Shown here: piece by piece, positions 16,537 to 24,556 of the stretch
Numbering within the stretch: position 1 is the stretch's first letter
Layout: each line of letters opens with the position of its first letter
Origin: Micromonospora sp. MA102
Lineage (GTDB): Bacteria; Actinomycetota; Actinomycetes; Mycobacteriales; Micromonosporaceae
Assembly (NCBI RefSeq): GCF_025460765.1
Contig: NZ_JAMWEG010000009.1
Span: 1-64,000, forward strand
DNA length: 64,000 nucleotides
Direction of reading: 5' to 3'
Notes under the pieces: generated by a model
Seen by the model: the letters and a program-made list of their open reading frames with translations, nothing else
Databases searched by the model: none
Told to the model about the DNA's origin: nothing
Program-made: the position numbers and the translations under genes

Positions 16537-17520
16537 ATGGGACTTCGTCCCAACCTGCTGACCCGGCGCACCGCCGGCGTCGCGTCGACGACCCTCGCGC
16601 TGCTGCTCAGCACCGCCGCGGTAGGCGTCCTCCCCGCAGCTTCGGCCTTCTCGGCCGCCCCGTCCGGCTCCTGCTCCGAGCCGGCCGACGTCCACTCCGA
16701 CGCCCGGGTCAAGAAGGGCGGACACGCCAAGCTGGACCCGAACGCGCTGACCGCCAAGCAGGTCCGCGAACGCGACGCCGATCTCACCGCGGCGCTGCGT
16801 GAGCGGGCGAACTTCCGCGCCGGCGCCGGGGCCACCCCGCTGGCCACGGTGACGATCCCCGTCGTCGTCCACGTCATCCAGCGGGACAGCACCCGGGCCG
16901 GCGGAAACATCCCGGACTCGATGGTGACCCAGCAGATCGCCGTGCTGAACACGGCGTACAGCGGTGGCACCGGTGGCGCCGCCACGGCCTTCAGCTTCCA
17001 GCTGACCAAGGTGCACCACGTCACCAACGCCGCCTGGTACCCGATCGTCGAGGGCTCCTCCGCCGAGCGCTCGATGAAGACCTCGCTGCGCGAGGGCGGC
17101 AAGAACACGCTCAACATCTACCTGGGCGAGTTGAGCGACGACCTGCTCGGCTGGGCCACCTTCCCGCAGCGCAAGCTCAACAGCATGGACGGCGTGGTCG
17201 CGCTGAGCGAGTCGCTGCCGGGTGGCACCGCGACCAACTACAACCAGGGCGACACCGGCACCCACGAGATCGGCCACTGGCTGAACCTCTACCACACCTT
17301 CCAGGGTGGGTGCTCCGGCTCGGGTGACAGCGTCTCCGACACCCCGGCCGAGGCCTCGCCGGCCTACGAGTGCCCGACCGGTCGCGACACCTGCACCGGC
17401 ACCGGCAAGGACCCGATCACCAACTTCATGGACTACACCTACGACTCTTGCATGTACCAGTTCACCGCTGGTCAGGCGAGCCGCATGCTGACCGCCTGGA
17501 ACGCCTACCGCGCGGCCTGA
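16537..17520 (+). CDS. Secreted zinc metalloprotease, pappalysin-like (M43)
   Basis: The 327-residue precursor has a Sec signal peptide (basic RRTAGVAS, hydrophobic core, cleavage near ASAFS). The mature protein carries the zinc motif HEIGHWLNLYH (HExxHxxxxxH) at about residues 243-253 and a downstream Met-turn region ITNFMDYTYDSCM, diagnostic of metzincins of the pappalysin/cytophagalysin family. Cysteines around GGCSGSG and DTCTGTG probably form disulfides. The ATG has GAGGTGG upstream. Its likely role is extracellular protein degradation. It stands alone, followed by a strong hairpin terminator. Homologues are common secreted proteases of streptomycetes and micromonosporas. Confidence 0.92.
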   Translation: MGLRPNLLTRRTAGVASTTLALLLSTAAVGVLPAASAFSAAPSGSCSEPADVHSDARVKKGGHAKLDPNALTAKQVRERDADLTAALRERANFRAGAGATPLATVTIPVVVHVIQRDSTRAGGNIPDSMVTQQIAVLNTAYSGGTGGAATAFSFQLTKVHHVTNAAWYPIVEGSSAERSMKTSLREGGKNTLNIYLGELSDDLLGWATFPQRKLNSMDGVVALSESLPGGTATNYNQGDTGTHEIGHWLNLYHTFQGGCSGSGDSVSDTPAEASPAYECPTGRDTCTGTGKDPITNFMDYTYDSCMYQFTAGQASRMLTAWNAYRAA

Positions 17521-17536
17521 CAGCCGCGCGCCACGG

Positions 17537-17576
17537 GCCGGCGCCGGGGCCGTCCTCGGACGGGGCCGGCGCCGGC
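17537..17576 (+). terminator. Hairpin terminator after the metalloprotease
   Basis: Arms of about 19 bases begin GCCGGCGCC and end GGCGCCGGC, with a TCGG loop and two internal mismatches, 17 bases after the stop codon. There is no T tract, as usual in high-GC actinobacteria. It also faces the converging PPOX gene. Confidence 0.6.
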
Positions 17577-17608
17577 TCTGTTCGGGCGGGAACCCATCGG
17601 GTACGGGG

Positions 17609-18154
17609 TCAGGCCGCCGAGCGGCGGGTGTCGAAGCCGTGCCGGCCACGCCGGCCTTCCGGGGCGAGCGGGTCACGCCGGGTCGGGGCGTTGGCCCCCG
17701 GGTCGAGCCAGACGCGCACCTCGGGCCGGCCGGTGCCGGGGCTGGCCACCTGGTCGCGCCGGGTCAGCATCGCCGCGTCGACGGTGAACTCGAACAGCCG
17801 CCAGTCGCCCTGCGGTGCGGCCCGGCCGATGCGGGCCACCCGGGCGACGGTCGCCGGGTCGGTCACCGGGATGGCCCGGCCGGCCACGTAAGCCTCGTCG
17901 TCGCTCTCCTCCGGCGGGAAGGAGTGCAGCGCGTAGCGGCCGTCGCGTTCGAGGTCGCGACGCTTGGGCGAGTCGATGACGAAGCACCAGAGCCCGTCGT
18001 CGGTGATGACCGGGGAGACCGGGTGCACGCGCGGGCCGCCGTCGGCGCGGACCGTGGCGAGGTAGCCGAAACCCGGCCCGTACTGCTGCAACAGGAGGCG
18101 GATCTCGTCGGCGAGTCGGGGCTCGTCGGCGGCGAATTCGGACCAGGAAGCCAT
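17609..18154 (-). CDS. PPOX-class pyridoxamine 5'-phosphate oxidase-like protein
   Basis: The 181-residue split-barrel flavoprotein has the motif YGPGFGYLATVRADGGPRVHPVSPVI, then LWCFVIDSPKRRDLERDGRYALHSF, the typical FMN/F420-binding strands of the family. Members oxidise or reduce diverse substrates with FMN, F420 or haem; the exact cofactor is not decided by the sequence. The C-terminus is Arg/Gly rich and probably disordered. The ATG start is 78 bases from the divergent dcd gene and the two may share a promoter region. Confidence 0.85.
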   Translation of the reverse strand: MASWSEFAADEPRLADEIRLLLQQYGPGFGYLATVRADGGPRVHPVSPVITDDGLWCFVIDSPKRRDLERDGRYALHSFPPEESDDEAYVAGRAIPVTDPATVARVARIGRAAPQGDWRLFEFTVDAAMLTRRDQVASPGTGRPEVRVWLDPGANAPTRRDPLAPEGRRGRHGFDTRRSAA

Positions 18155-18232
18155 GCGGACATTCTATCGAACAGGTGTACGAAGATGTAGTCCGACACGC
18201 AGGTCACCCGTACCGGTCGCTATGGTGTTCCG

Positions 18233-18811
18233 ATGCTGCTCTCCGACCGCGACCTGGTCTCCGAGATCAAGGCGGGCACGCTCGCGCTGGAGCCCTTCGA
18301 GCCCACGCTGGTGCAGCCGTCCAGCATCGACGTGCGTCTGGACCGGTTGTTCCGGGTCTTCAACAACCATCTCTACACGCACATCGACCCGTCCGTGCAG
18401 CAGGACGATCTCACCTCGATGGTGGAGGTCCCCGAGGGCCAGCCGTTCGTGCTGCACCCGGGGGAGTTCGTGCTCGCCTCCACGCTGGAGGTGATCTCGC
18501 TGGGCGACCAGCTCGCCGGGCGCCTGGAGGGCAAGAGCTCGCTGGGCCGGCTCGGCCTGCTCACCCACTCGACCGCCGGCTTCATCGACCCGGGCTTCTC
18601 CGGTCACGTCACGCTGGAGCTGTCCAACGTGGCGAACCTGCCGATCACGCTCTGGCCGGGCATGAAGATCGGCCAGCTCTGCATCTTCCGGCTCTCCTCG
18701 CCGGCCGAGCACCCGTACGGCTCGGCGGTGTACGGCTCGCGCTACCAGGGCCAGCGCGGCCCGACCCCGAGCCGCTCCTGGCAGAGCTGGCGCACCTGGC
18801 CGACGCGCTGA
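18233..18811 (+). CDS. dcd: dCTP deaminase
   Basis: The 192-residue trimeric enzyme of pyrimidine deoxynucleotide synthesis has the conserved blocks [24 protein letters not shown] (with the catalytic region) and [19 protein letters not shown]. The C-terminal nucleotide-closing tail includes [13 protein letters not shown]. Actinobacterial homologues (known in Mycobacterium tuberculosis) are bifunctional and also hydrolyse the dUTP formed, giving dUMP; the sequence is compatible but the extra activity is inferred. The ATG is followed directly by the LLSDRDL start typical of Dcd. It lies near tRNA-Gly, as in other actinobacteria. Confidence 0.96.
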   Translation: MLLSDRDLVSEIKAGTLALEPFEPTLVQPSSIDVRLDRLFRVFNNHLYTHIDPSVQQDDLTSMVEVPEGQPFVLHPGEFVLASTLEVISLGDQLAGRLEGKSSLGRLGLLTHSTAGFIDPGFSGHVTLELSNVANLPITLWPGMKIGQLCIFRLSSPAEHPYGSAVYGSRYQGQRGPTPSRSWQSWRTWPTR

Positions 18812-18833
18812 CCGACCGGCACACCGGAACGGC

Positions 18834-18864
18834 GCAGAGGCCCCCGCGGCGCGGGAGCCCCTGC
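18834..18864. terminator. Bidirectional hairpin between dcd and the NlpC/P60 gene
   Basis: Arms GCAG-GGC-CCCGC and GCGGG-GCC-CTGC pair around a GGC loop, with two single mismatches. It lies between two converging stop codons and probably serves both transcripts. Confidence 0.5.
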
Positions 18865-18871
18865 GAACCGG

Positions 18872-19909
18872 TCAGCCTGGGCGGCCGTAGCTGTTGATCT
18901 GGCCGTCGTCGACGCGCTTCATCGTGATCGGCTTGCCGGACTGAGAGGCGTGCACCACCCAGCCGTCACCGACGTACATGCCGACGTGGTGCAGGTCGCT
19001 GTAGTAGAAGACGAGGTCACCGGCGCGTAGTTCGCTCCGGCTCACCCGCCTGGTCACGTCGTGCTGCTGCCGGGCGTTGTGCGGCAGCGAGACGCCGGCC
19101 TTGGCCCAGGCCGCCATGGTGAGGCCCGAGCAGTCGTAGTGGTCCGGGCCGGCGGCGCCCCAGACGTAGATCTTGCCGATCTGGGCGCAGGCGAACTTGA
19201 CCGCGACGCCGGCCGGGCCGCCGGGGTAGCCGGCGGGGCAGGGCGCCGGGCGCAGCGGACCGCCGCCGCCATTGCCGTAGACCTTGAGGCGCAGCTTCTG
19301 CAGCTTGACGATCTCGGCGTCGATCTGCTTCTTCTTGGCCGCGAGCTGGGCCTCGGTGCGCGCCAGCTCGGTGATCATCTCGTCCAGCGGCTGCTTCTTG
19401 GCGGCCAACTGGTCGCGCAGCTCGGCGACGGTCCGCACCTGCTCCTGCTGGCGGTTCGCGAACCGGTCGAGCAGGGCGAGGCCGTCGACCAGCTCGCTCG
19501 GCGACCGGCTGCCCAGCAGCGCGTTGACGGTGGAGAGGTTGTTGTCGCCCTTGTAGGCGTCGGCGGCGAGCCCACCCACCTGGCCGAGGGCGGCGTCCAC
19601 CCGGGCCTGGAGCGGCGCGATCTGCTTGCCGAGCGCGGCGGCCTGCTTCCGCTTGGCGGCGAGCTGCTCGCGCGTGGCGTTGACCTGTTCGATGACCGGT
19701 TCGAGCTTGTTCCAGTCCTGGTCGATCTGGCGCTCGATCTCGGTGACCGACGGTTCGGCGTGTGCCGCCGTGGCGCCGCCGGTCAGGACGACGGCGGTGC
19801 CGACCAGGGCGGCGAGGGCGGTGGTGCAACGGGACCAGCGGGAACGCGGCACAGTCGTCGACCGGTCGACCGACCGGACCGACGGTGGCCGCGGGGCATG
19901 GTGTGCCAC
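18872..19909 (-). CDS. NlpC/P60 peptidoglycan endopeptidase with N-terminal coiled coil
   Basis: The 345-residue secreted protein has a signal peptide (core ALAALVGTAVVLTGG, cleavage after AHA). A long coiled coil runs from about residue 55 to 210, and an NlpC/P60 domain fills the last 115 residues: catalytic Cys in YDCSGLTMAAW, His in DLHHVGMYVG, and third residue His in WVVHASQ. It resembles RipC/RipD-type D,L-endopeptidases that cleave peptidoglycan stems during growth; the coiled coil suggests control by an FtsX-like partner. The start is GTG at 19909. A c-di-AMP riboswitch lies in the leader, tying expression to wall or osmotic state. Confidence 0.93.
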   Translation of the reverse strand: MAHHAPRPPSVRSVDRSTTVPRSRWSRCTTALAALVGTAVVLTGGATAAHAEPSVTEIERQIDQDWNKLEPVIEQVNATREQLAAKRKQAAALGKQIAPLQARVDAALGQVGGLAADAYKGDNNLSTVNALLGSRSPSELVDGLALLDRFANRQQEQVRTVAELRDQLAAKKQPLDEMITELARTEAQLAAKKKQIDAEIVKLQKLRLKVYGNGGGGPLRPAPCPAGYPGGPAGVAVKFACAQIGKIYVWGAAGPDHYDCSGLTMAAWAKAGVSLPHNARQQHDVTRRVSRSELRAGDLVFYYSDLHHVGMYVGDGWVVHASQSGKPITMKRVDDGQINSYGRPG

Positions 19910-19930
19910 CGGGCTTCCGTACTCCTTCTT

Positions 19931-20055
19931 CCTGGCCGCCTACCGGGTTAGCTGACGGGTTCGGGCGGGAAGGGAGGCGCCCTACCGCAGGGGGCTGCGG
20001 ATTCACCCCAGTTACCTGGGTCCCCGGCTCGCCCGGAGGCGACTCGGCGGTGCCG
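19931..20055 (-). promoter_or_regulatory. ydaO/yuaA-type c-di-AMP riboswitch
   Basis: Read on the minus strand, the leader carries the conserved blocks ACCGCCGAGTC, GAGCCGGGGACCC, GGGTGAATCCGC, CGGTAGGGCG, GTCAGCTAACCC and GGTAGGCGG in the right order and spacing. The outer P1 helix pairs CCGCC with GGCGG. This matches the actinobacterial ydaO family, which binds c-di-AMP and often controls cell-wall hydrolases. It ends about 20 bases before the GTG, so control of translation or readthrough is possible. Confidence 0.9.
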
Positions 20056-20105
20056 GACCGTCACCACCCGGGTTGGACGGTGAAGTTCGCGGCCGACGAT
20101 TGACC

Positions 20106-20135
20106 AGAGTAGAGAGGACCGTTATCGTTCCGCAA
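20106..20135 (-). promoter_or_regulatory. Candidate promoter for the riboswitch transcript
   Basis: On the minus strand TTGCGG (20130-20135) and TACTCT (20106-20111) are 18 bases apart. This would start transcription about 40 bases before the riboswitch aptamer. Both hexamers are imperfect. Confidence 0.35.
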
Positions 20136-20267
20136 CCCAAGACGCCGTGACACTCCGTACCCGAAAGATTCTTTCAGCGGAGATTACCCATCGGAAAGGT
20201 ATTGACCCGGACCGCGCGCGGGGTGAGGGTGGGGACGCAGTGACCCCCATCCCTGTCTGGAGGTTCG

Positions 20268-22298
20268 ATGCACCTCTCACCCCCGCCGTCGGGCAGACGG
20301 ATGCTGCTGGCAGCAGCCGTCGCGGCTGCCACCGCACTCGTGGCGACCGGCCCGGTGGCCGCTCAACCGCTCACCGCCCAACCCGCCAGCGACCGCCAGG
20401 ATCAGTATGCCGCCGCCGCGGCGGAATACGGCGTGCCGCAGAGCGTCCTGCTCGGCGTCTCGTACCTGGAGTCGCGCTGGGACACCCACCCGGGCCAGCC
20501 GAGCACCAGCGGCGGCTACGGCCCGATGCACCTCACCGACGCCCAGCACGTCCTCGCGACGCCGGCCAGCGGCCACGTCAGCGAGGACGAGGACCCGCGG
20601 GGCGACGACTCGCGCCCGCTCACCCTCGACCCGGCCACCGCGGCCGCACCGGCGGAGGACGTGCTGCCGCAGGCGTCCCTGCAGACGCTCGACGCCGCCG
20701 CGGCCCTCACCGGCCTCGCCGAGGAGACGCTGCGCACGGACGCGGCCGCGAACATCCGGGGCGGGGCGGCGCTGCTCGCCTCGTACCAGAAGCAGTTGGA
20801 CTCGCCGGTCGGCGCCACCACCGACCCGGCGGCCTGGTACGGCGCGGTGGCCCGCTACTCCGGCGCGGACACCGAGGACGCGGCGGCGGCCTTCGCCGAC
20901 GAGGTCTACGACCAGCTCGGCCTGGGCGCGGCCCGGACCACCGACGACGGCCAGCGGGTGACCCTGGCCGCCACCGCGGTGACACCGGACCAGTCCGGGC
21001 TGCACAAGCTGGGGCTGCGCCGGGCCGAGCGGCCGGACGGCCTGGAGTGCCCGGTCCGGCTGGCCTGCGAGTGGATCCCGGCCCCCTACGAGCAGTACGG
21101 CCCGGGATCCGGCGACTACGGCAACCACGACCTCGGCAACCGCCCGGCCCAGCAGAAGATCGAATACATCGTCATCCACGACACCGAGGGCTACTTCGGC
21201 CCGAGCGTGAACCTGGTGAAGGACCCGACCTACCTGGGCTGGCACTACACGCTGCGCTCGGTGGACGGCTACGTCGCCCAGCACATCAAGGCCAAGGACG
21301 TCGGCTGGCACGCCGGCAACTGGTACGTCAACGCCAAGTCCATCGGCCTGGAGCACGAGGGCTTCGCCGGGCACGGCACCTGGTACACCGAGGCGATGTA
21401 CCGGGCGTCGGCCAAGCTGGTCCGGCACCTGGCGCTGAAGTTCCAGATCCCGCTGGACCGGCAGCACATCATCGGCCACGACAACGTCCCCGGCACCACC
21501 GCCTCGACCGTGCGCGGGATGCACTGGGACCCGGGCCCGTACTGGGACTGGTCGCACTACTTCGACCTCATGAAGGCGCCCTTCCGGTCCCTCGGCAACG
21601 CGCACACCGGCCTGGTCACCATCGACCCGGACTTCGCCACCAACCAGCCCGCCTTCGTCGGCTGCAACCAGCAGCCGCCGGGCGTCCCGAACCCGGCTCC
21701 GCCGGCCGCGCCGTGCCCGCTGCGCGGCTCGTCCGCGGTGGTCCTGCACACCGCGCCGAGCGCGACCGCCCCGCTGGTCAACGACCTCGGGCTGCGTCCG
21801 GACGGCACGCCGGACACCATGTACATCTCCGACCACGGCGCCCGCGCCTCGGCCGGCCAGACGTACGCGGTGGCCGACGTGCAGGGTGACTGGACGGCGA
21901 TCTGGTACCTCGGCCAGAAGGCCTGGTTCCTCAACCCGGCCTCGGCGCCCACCGCCAAGTGGTCGACGGGCTTCGTGGTGACGCCCAAGCCGGGGAAGAC
22001 CACCATCCCGGTGTACGGCCGCGCCTACCCGGAGAAGGAGGCCTACCCGGCCACCATCCCGTTCCAGGGCGTCTCCCCGCTCCAGTACACGTTCTCGGCC
22101 GGCCAGCGGTACGCGCTCGGCGGCGTCCTGCAGAGCGAGTACTACCGCGCGGTGTCGTTCGACGGTTCGGCCCCGGACGACCGGACGGTGGTCCGCGGCG
22201 ACACCAGGTACGCGCAGGTCCAGTTCGGCCACCGGATCATGTACGTGAACCTCGACGACGTGCTGATCCTGCCGTCCCCGATCGACGCGCCCAGGTAG
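20268..22298 (+). CDS. Secreted N-acetylmuramoyl-L-alanine amidase with N-terminal lysozyme-like domain
   Basis: The 676-residue precursor has a signal peptide (MLLAAAVAAATALVATG). A region at about residues 45-200 resembles a soluble lytic transglycosylase: AEYGVPQSVLLGVSYLESRWD with a candidate catalytic Glu, then GGYGPMHLTDA. The middle (about 300-440) is an Amidase_2 domain: IVIHDTEG, GWHAGNW, IGLEHEGF, IIGHDNVPGT and the final ligand MHWDPGPYWDW. The remaining 230 residues look like SH3-like wall-binding modules. It may thus cut both glycan and peptide bonds of peptidoglycan. The ATG has GGAGG 6 bases upstream. It is divergent from the riboswitch-controlled NlpC/P60 gene. Confidence 0.9.
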   Translation: MHLSPPPSGRRMLLAAAVAAATALVATGPVAAQPLTAQPASDRQDQYAAAAAEYGVPQSVLLGVSYLESRWDTHPGQPSTSGGYGPMHLTDAQHVLATPASGHVSEDEDPRGDDSRPLTLDPATAAAPAEDVLPQASLQTLDAAAALTGLAEETLRTDAAANIRGGAALLASYQKQLDSPVGATTDPAAWYGAVARYSGADTEDAAAAFADEVYDQLGLGAARTTDDGQRVTLAATAVTPDQSGLHKLGLRRAERPDGLECPVRLACEWIPAPYEQYGPGSGDYGNHDLGNRPAQQKIEYIVIHDTEGYFGPSVNLVKDPTYLGWHYTLRSVDGYVAQHIKAKDVGWHAGNWYVNAKSIGLEHEGFAGHGTWYTEAMYRASAKLVRHLALKFQIPLDRQHIIGHDNVPGTTASTVRGMHWDPGPYWDWSHYFDLMKAPFRSLGNAHTGLVTIDPDFATNQPAFVGCNQQPPGVPNPAPPAAPCPLRGSSAVVLHTAPSATAPLVNDLGLRPDGTPDTMYISDHGARASAGQTYAVADVQGDWTAIWYLGQKAWFLNPASAPTAKWSTGFVVTPKPGKTTIPVYGRAYPEKEAYPATIPFQGVSPLQYTFSAGQRYALGGVLQSEYYRAVSFDGSAPDDRTVVRGDTRYAQVQFGHRIMYVNLDDVLILPSPIDAPR

Positions 22299-22316
22299 CA
22301 GCGGCGACGCTCGACG

Positions 22317-22354
22317 GAGAAGGCCCCCGGTCCGTGTGGACCGGGGGCCTTCTC
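22317..22354. terminator. Perfect bidirectional terminator hairpin
   Basis: A 17-bp perfect stem (arms starting GAGAAGGCC and ending GGCCTTCTC) with a GTGT loop lies between the converging amidase and NlpC/P60 genes. The A/T-containing outer base pairs give a short T run in both directions. Confidence 0.8.
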
Positions 22355-22370
22355 GTCGCTGGGGGGCGGG

Positions 22371-23381
22371 TCAGGTGACCCGGACGAAGCCGGCGAGCGG
22401 CTGTGTGCTGATGCTCGACACCTGGACCGGTTTGCCGGTCCGTGGCGCGTGCACCATCACCCCGTTGCCGAGGTAGAGCCCGACGTGGTGCAGGTCGCTG
22501 CCGAAGAAGACGAGGTCACCCGGTCTGGCCTCGGAGCGGGAGACCTTGCGGCCCTCGTTCCACTGTGCACCCGTGAAGTGGGTGAGCGAGATGCCCGCCG
22601 CCTTGTAGGCGTACTGGGTGAGGCCGGAGCAGTCGAACGAGTTCGGGCCGGTGGCGCCCCACACGTACGGGTCGCCGACCTGCGCGCACGCCGTCCTGAT
22701 CGCGGTGCGCGCGGCGCTGCTGACCACGCCGTCGATCTTCGGGCAGCCGGCCGGCCGGATCGAGGTCACCGGCAGCATGGCCGTCAACCGCTTGATCTCG
22801 GAGTCGATCTGCTTCTTCTTGGTCGCCAGCTCCTTCTCCTGCTTGAGCTCGGTGGCGATCAGCGCGTCCAGCTTCTGCTTCTGCGCGTTGTACTTGTCCC
22901 GGACGGCGAGCACACCGGCGATCTGCTTGCGCTGGTCGTCGGCGAGCCGGTCGAGGATGACGAGCTGCTCGGCGAGGGTGCCCGGCCTGGTGCTCACCAG
23001 CAGGGCGCCCATCTCCTGGGAGGGGCCCTGGATGTAGTAGCGGGCGGCGATGTCGCCGACCTTGTTCATGGCGAGCGCCGACTCGAGCTCCAGCGGCACC
23101 ATCTTCTTCTGCAGGTCCGCGGACTTCTTCTTGTTGACCTTGAGCTGGGAGCGGACCTTGTTGTACTGCTCGATCGTGGGTTCGAGCTTCTCCCACTGCT
23201 TGTCGATCTGCGCGTCGATCTCGTCCACCGACGGCGCCGCGTGCGCCGGGGCCGCCAGCATCCCGGCGCCGACCGCGACGGCGGCGACCACGGTGAGGAG
23301 ACGGCGTACCACCCGGTGGAACCCGGCGGGGCGGCCGGGCGACTGGCTCGGGGCGTGACGTTCAGGGGGCATGGTTGCCAC
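22371..23381 (-). CDS. NlpC/P60 peptidoglycan endopeptidase, paralogue
   Basis: The 336-residue paralogue of the gene at 18872-19909 has the same plan: signal peptide (cleavage after AHA), a Lys-rich coiled coil over about residues 50-210, and a C-terminal NlpC/P60 domain with Cys in FDCSGLTQYAY and His residues in DLHHVGLYLG and VMVHAPR. It should hydrolyse peptidoglycan cross-link peptides outside the cell. GTG 23381 is preferred because AAGGAG lies 9 bases upstream and it aligns with the paralogue's GTG; ATG 23372 is an alternative. No c-di-AMP riboswitch is visible in its leader. Confidence 0.92.
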   Translation of the reverse strand: MATMPPERHAPSQSPGRPAGFHRVVRRLLTVVAAVAVGAGMLAAPAHAAPSVDEIDAQIDKQWEKLEPTIEQYNKVRSQLKVNKKKSADLQKKMVPLELESALAMNKVGDIAARYYIQGPSQEMGALLVSTRPGTLAEQLVILDRLADDQRKQIAGVLAVRDKYNAQKQKLDALIATELKQEKELATKKKQIDSEIKRLTAMLPVTSIRPAGCPKIDGVVSSAARTAIRTACAQVGDPYVWGATGPNSFDCSGLTQYAYKAAGISLTHFTGAQWNEGRKVSRSEARPGDLVFFGSDLHHVGLYLGNGVMVHAPRTGKPVQVSSISTQPLAGFVRVT

Positions 23382-23551
23382 CGGCACGGACTCCTTTGCA
23401 ACCGACCGCCGGGCGCCTCGCGAGAGGGAAGATCGAGGCAGACGACCCACAGCGGTCGGTGCCCCACATTAGGGAAGGCACGGGGGTGGAATCAAGGCGA
23501 CCTTTAGTTCAATCACGTCTGCGCAACCGCTTGCACACCAAGGGTATTCAT

Positions 23552-24556
23552 TTACTTGCCAACGATCGCCGTCAATACGTCGTCGAGTGTCACCACACCG
23601 AGCGGTCGACGGCCGTCGCTGACCAGCACCATGTGCCGGCGCTCCCGGCGCATCGAGAGCAACAGGTCGGCCAGCGTACGGTCGGGCGGCACCACGGCCA
23701 GCGGCCGGTAGATGTCGGCCGGCACCGGCGCCCGGCGGGTCGCGCCCGAGTAGCCCAGCACGTCCTTCACGTGCACGAAACCGAGCACCCGGCGGGTGGA
23801 CCGCTGCACCACCGGGAAGCGGGACCGGCCGGTGCGGGTGGCCAGCACCTCCAACGACGCCGGTGAGACGTCCTCGGCCACCGTGGTCACCGTCGACCAG
23901 GGTTGCAGGGCGTCGGCGGCCGTCCGGCTGTGCAGGGCCAGCGCGCCGGTGATCCGGGCGTGCTCCTCGGCGTCCAGCAGACCCTCGGTACGCGCCTGCG
24001 AGACCAGGCCGGCCAGCTCCTCCGCGGTGAACACCGTCTTCACGGCGTCGGTCGCCTCCACCCGCCACAGCCGCAGCACCTGCCGGGCCGACCACTTCAT
24101 GGCCAGCAGCAGCGGCTTGGTGGCCAGGCAGAAGGCGAGCATGGCCGGGCCGAGCCAGAGCGCCGACGGCTCCGGACCGGCCAGGGTGATGTTCTTCGGC
24201 ACCATCTCGCCGACCACGGTGTGCAGGAAGACCACCACGCCGAGGGCGATCACGAAGGCCACCGGGTGCACCGCAGAGGCGGGCAGGCCGAGCGCCTCGA
24301 ACGGCGCCTCCAGCAGGTGGGCCAGCGCCGGCTCGGCGATCGCGCCGAGGCCCAGCGAGCAGACCGTGATGCCGAGCTGCGCCCCGGCGATCATCAGCGG
24401 GATCTGGTTCATCGCCGACAGCGCCCACCGGGCCCGCTTCGAGGTCGCCGCCAGCGGTTCGAGCACCGTACGGCGGGAGGCGATCAGGGCGAACTCGCTG
24501 CCCACGAAGAAGGCGTTGCCGAGCAGCAGCGCCAGGGCGATCAGCAGCTCACTCAC
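23552..24556 (-). CDS. CNNM/HlyC-CorC family membrane protein with CBS pair
   Basis: The 334-residue protein has an N-terminal DUF21/CNNM transmembrane domain (LLIALALLLGNAFFVGSEFALIASRR, GITVCSLGLGAIAEPA, FLHTVVGEMVPKN). A cytosolic CBS pair follows over about residues 200-330 (SRFPVVQRSTRRVLGFVHVKDVL; HMVLVSDGRRPLGVVTLDDVL). Such proteins are linked to Mg/Co efflux or Na-coupled Mg transport in some bacteria; the exact substrate is inferred. It lacks the C-terminal CorC_HlyC domain that its neighbour has. GTG 24556 overlaps the stop of the upstream paralogue by 8 bases, so the two are coupled and may form a heteromer. Confidence 0.92.
   Translation of the reverse strand: MSELLIALALLLGNAFFVGSEFALIASRRTVLEPLAATSKRARWALSAMNQIPLMIAGAQLGITVCSLGLGAIAEPALAHLLEAPFEALGLPASAVHPVAFVIALGVVVFLHTVVGEMVPKNITLAGPEPSALWLGPAMLAFCLATKPLLLAMKWSARQVLRLWRVEATDAVKTVFTAEELAGLVSQARTEGLLDAEEHARITGALALHSRTAADALQPWSTVTTVAEDVSPASLEVLATRTGRSRFPVVQRSTRRVLGFVHVKDVLGYSGATRRAPVPADIYRPLAVVPPDRTLADLLLSMRRERRHMVLVSDGRRPLGVVTLDDVLTAIVGK

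Noticed and set aside
23382-23470. Second c-di-AMP riboswitch before the NlpC/P60 paralogue
   Set aside because: None of the conserved blocks (GGGTGAATCC, GTCAGCTAACCC) occur there.
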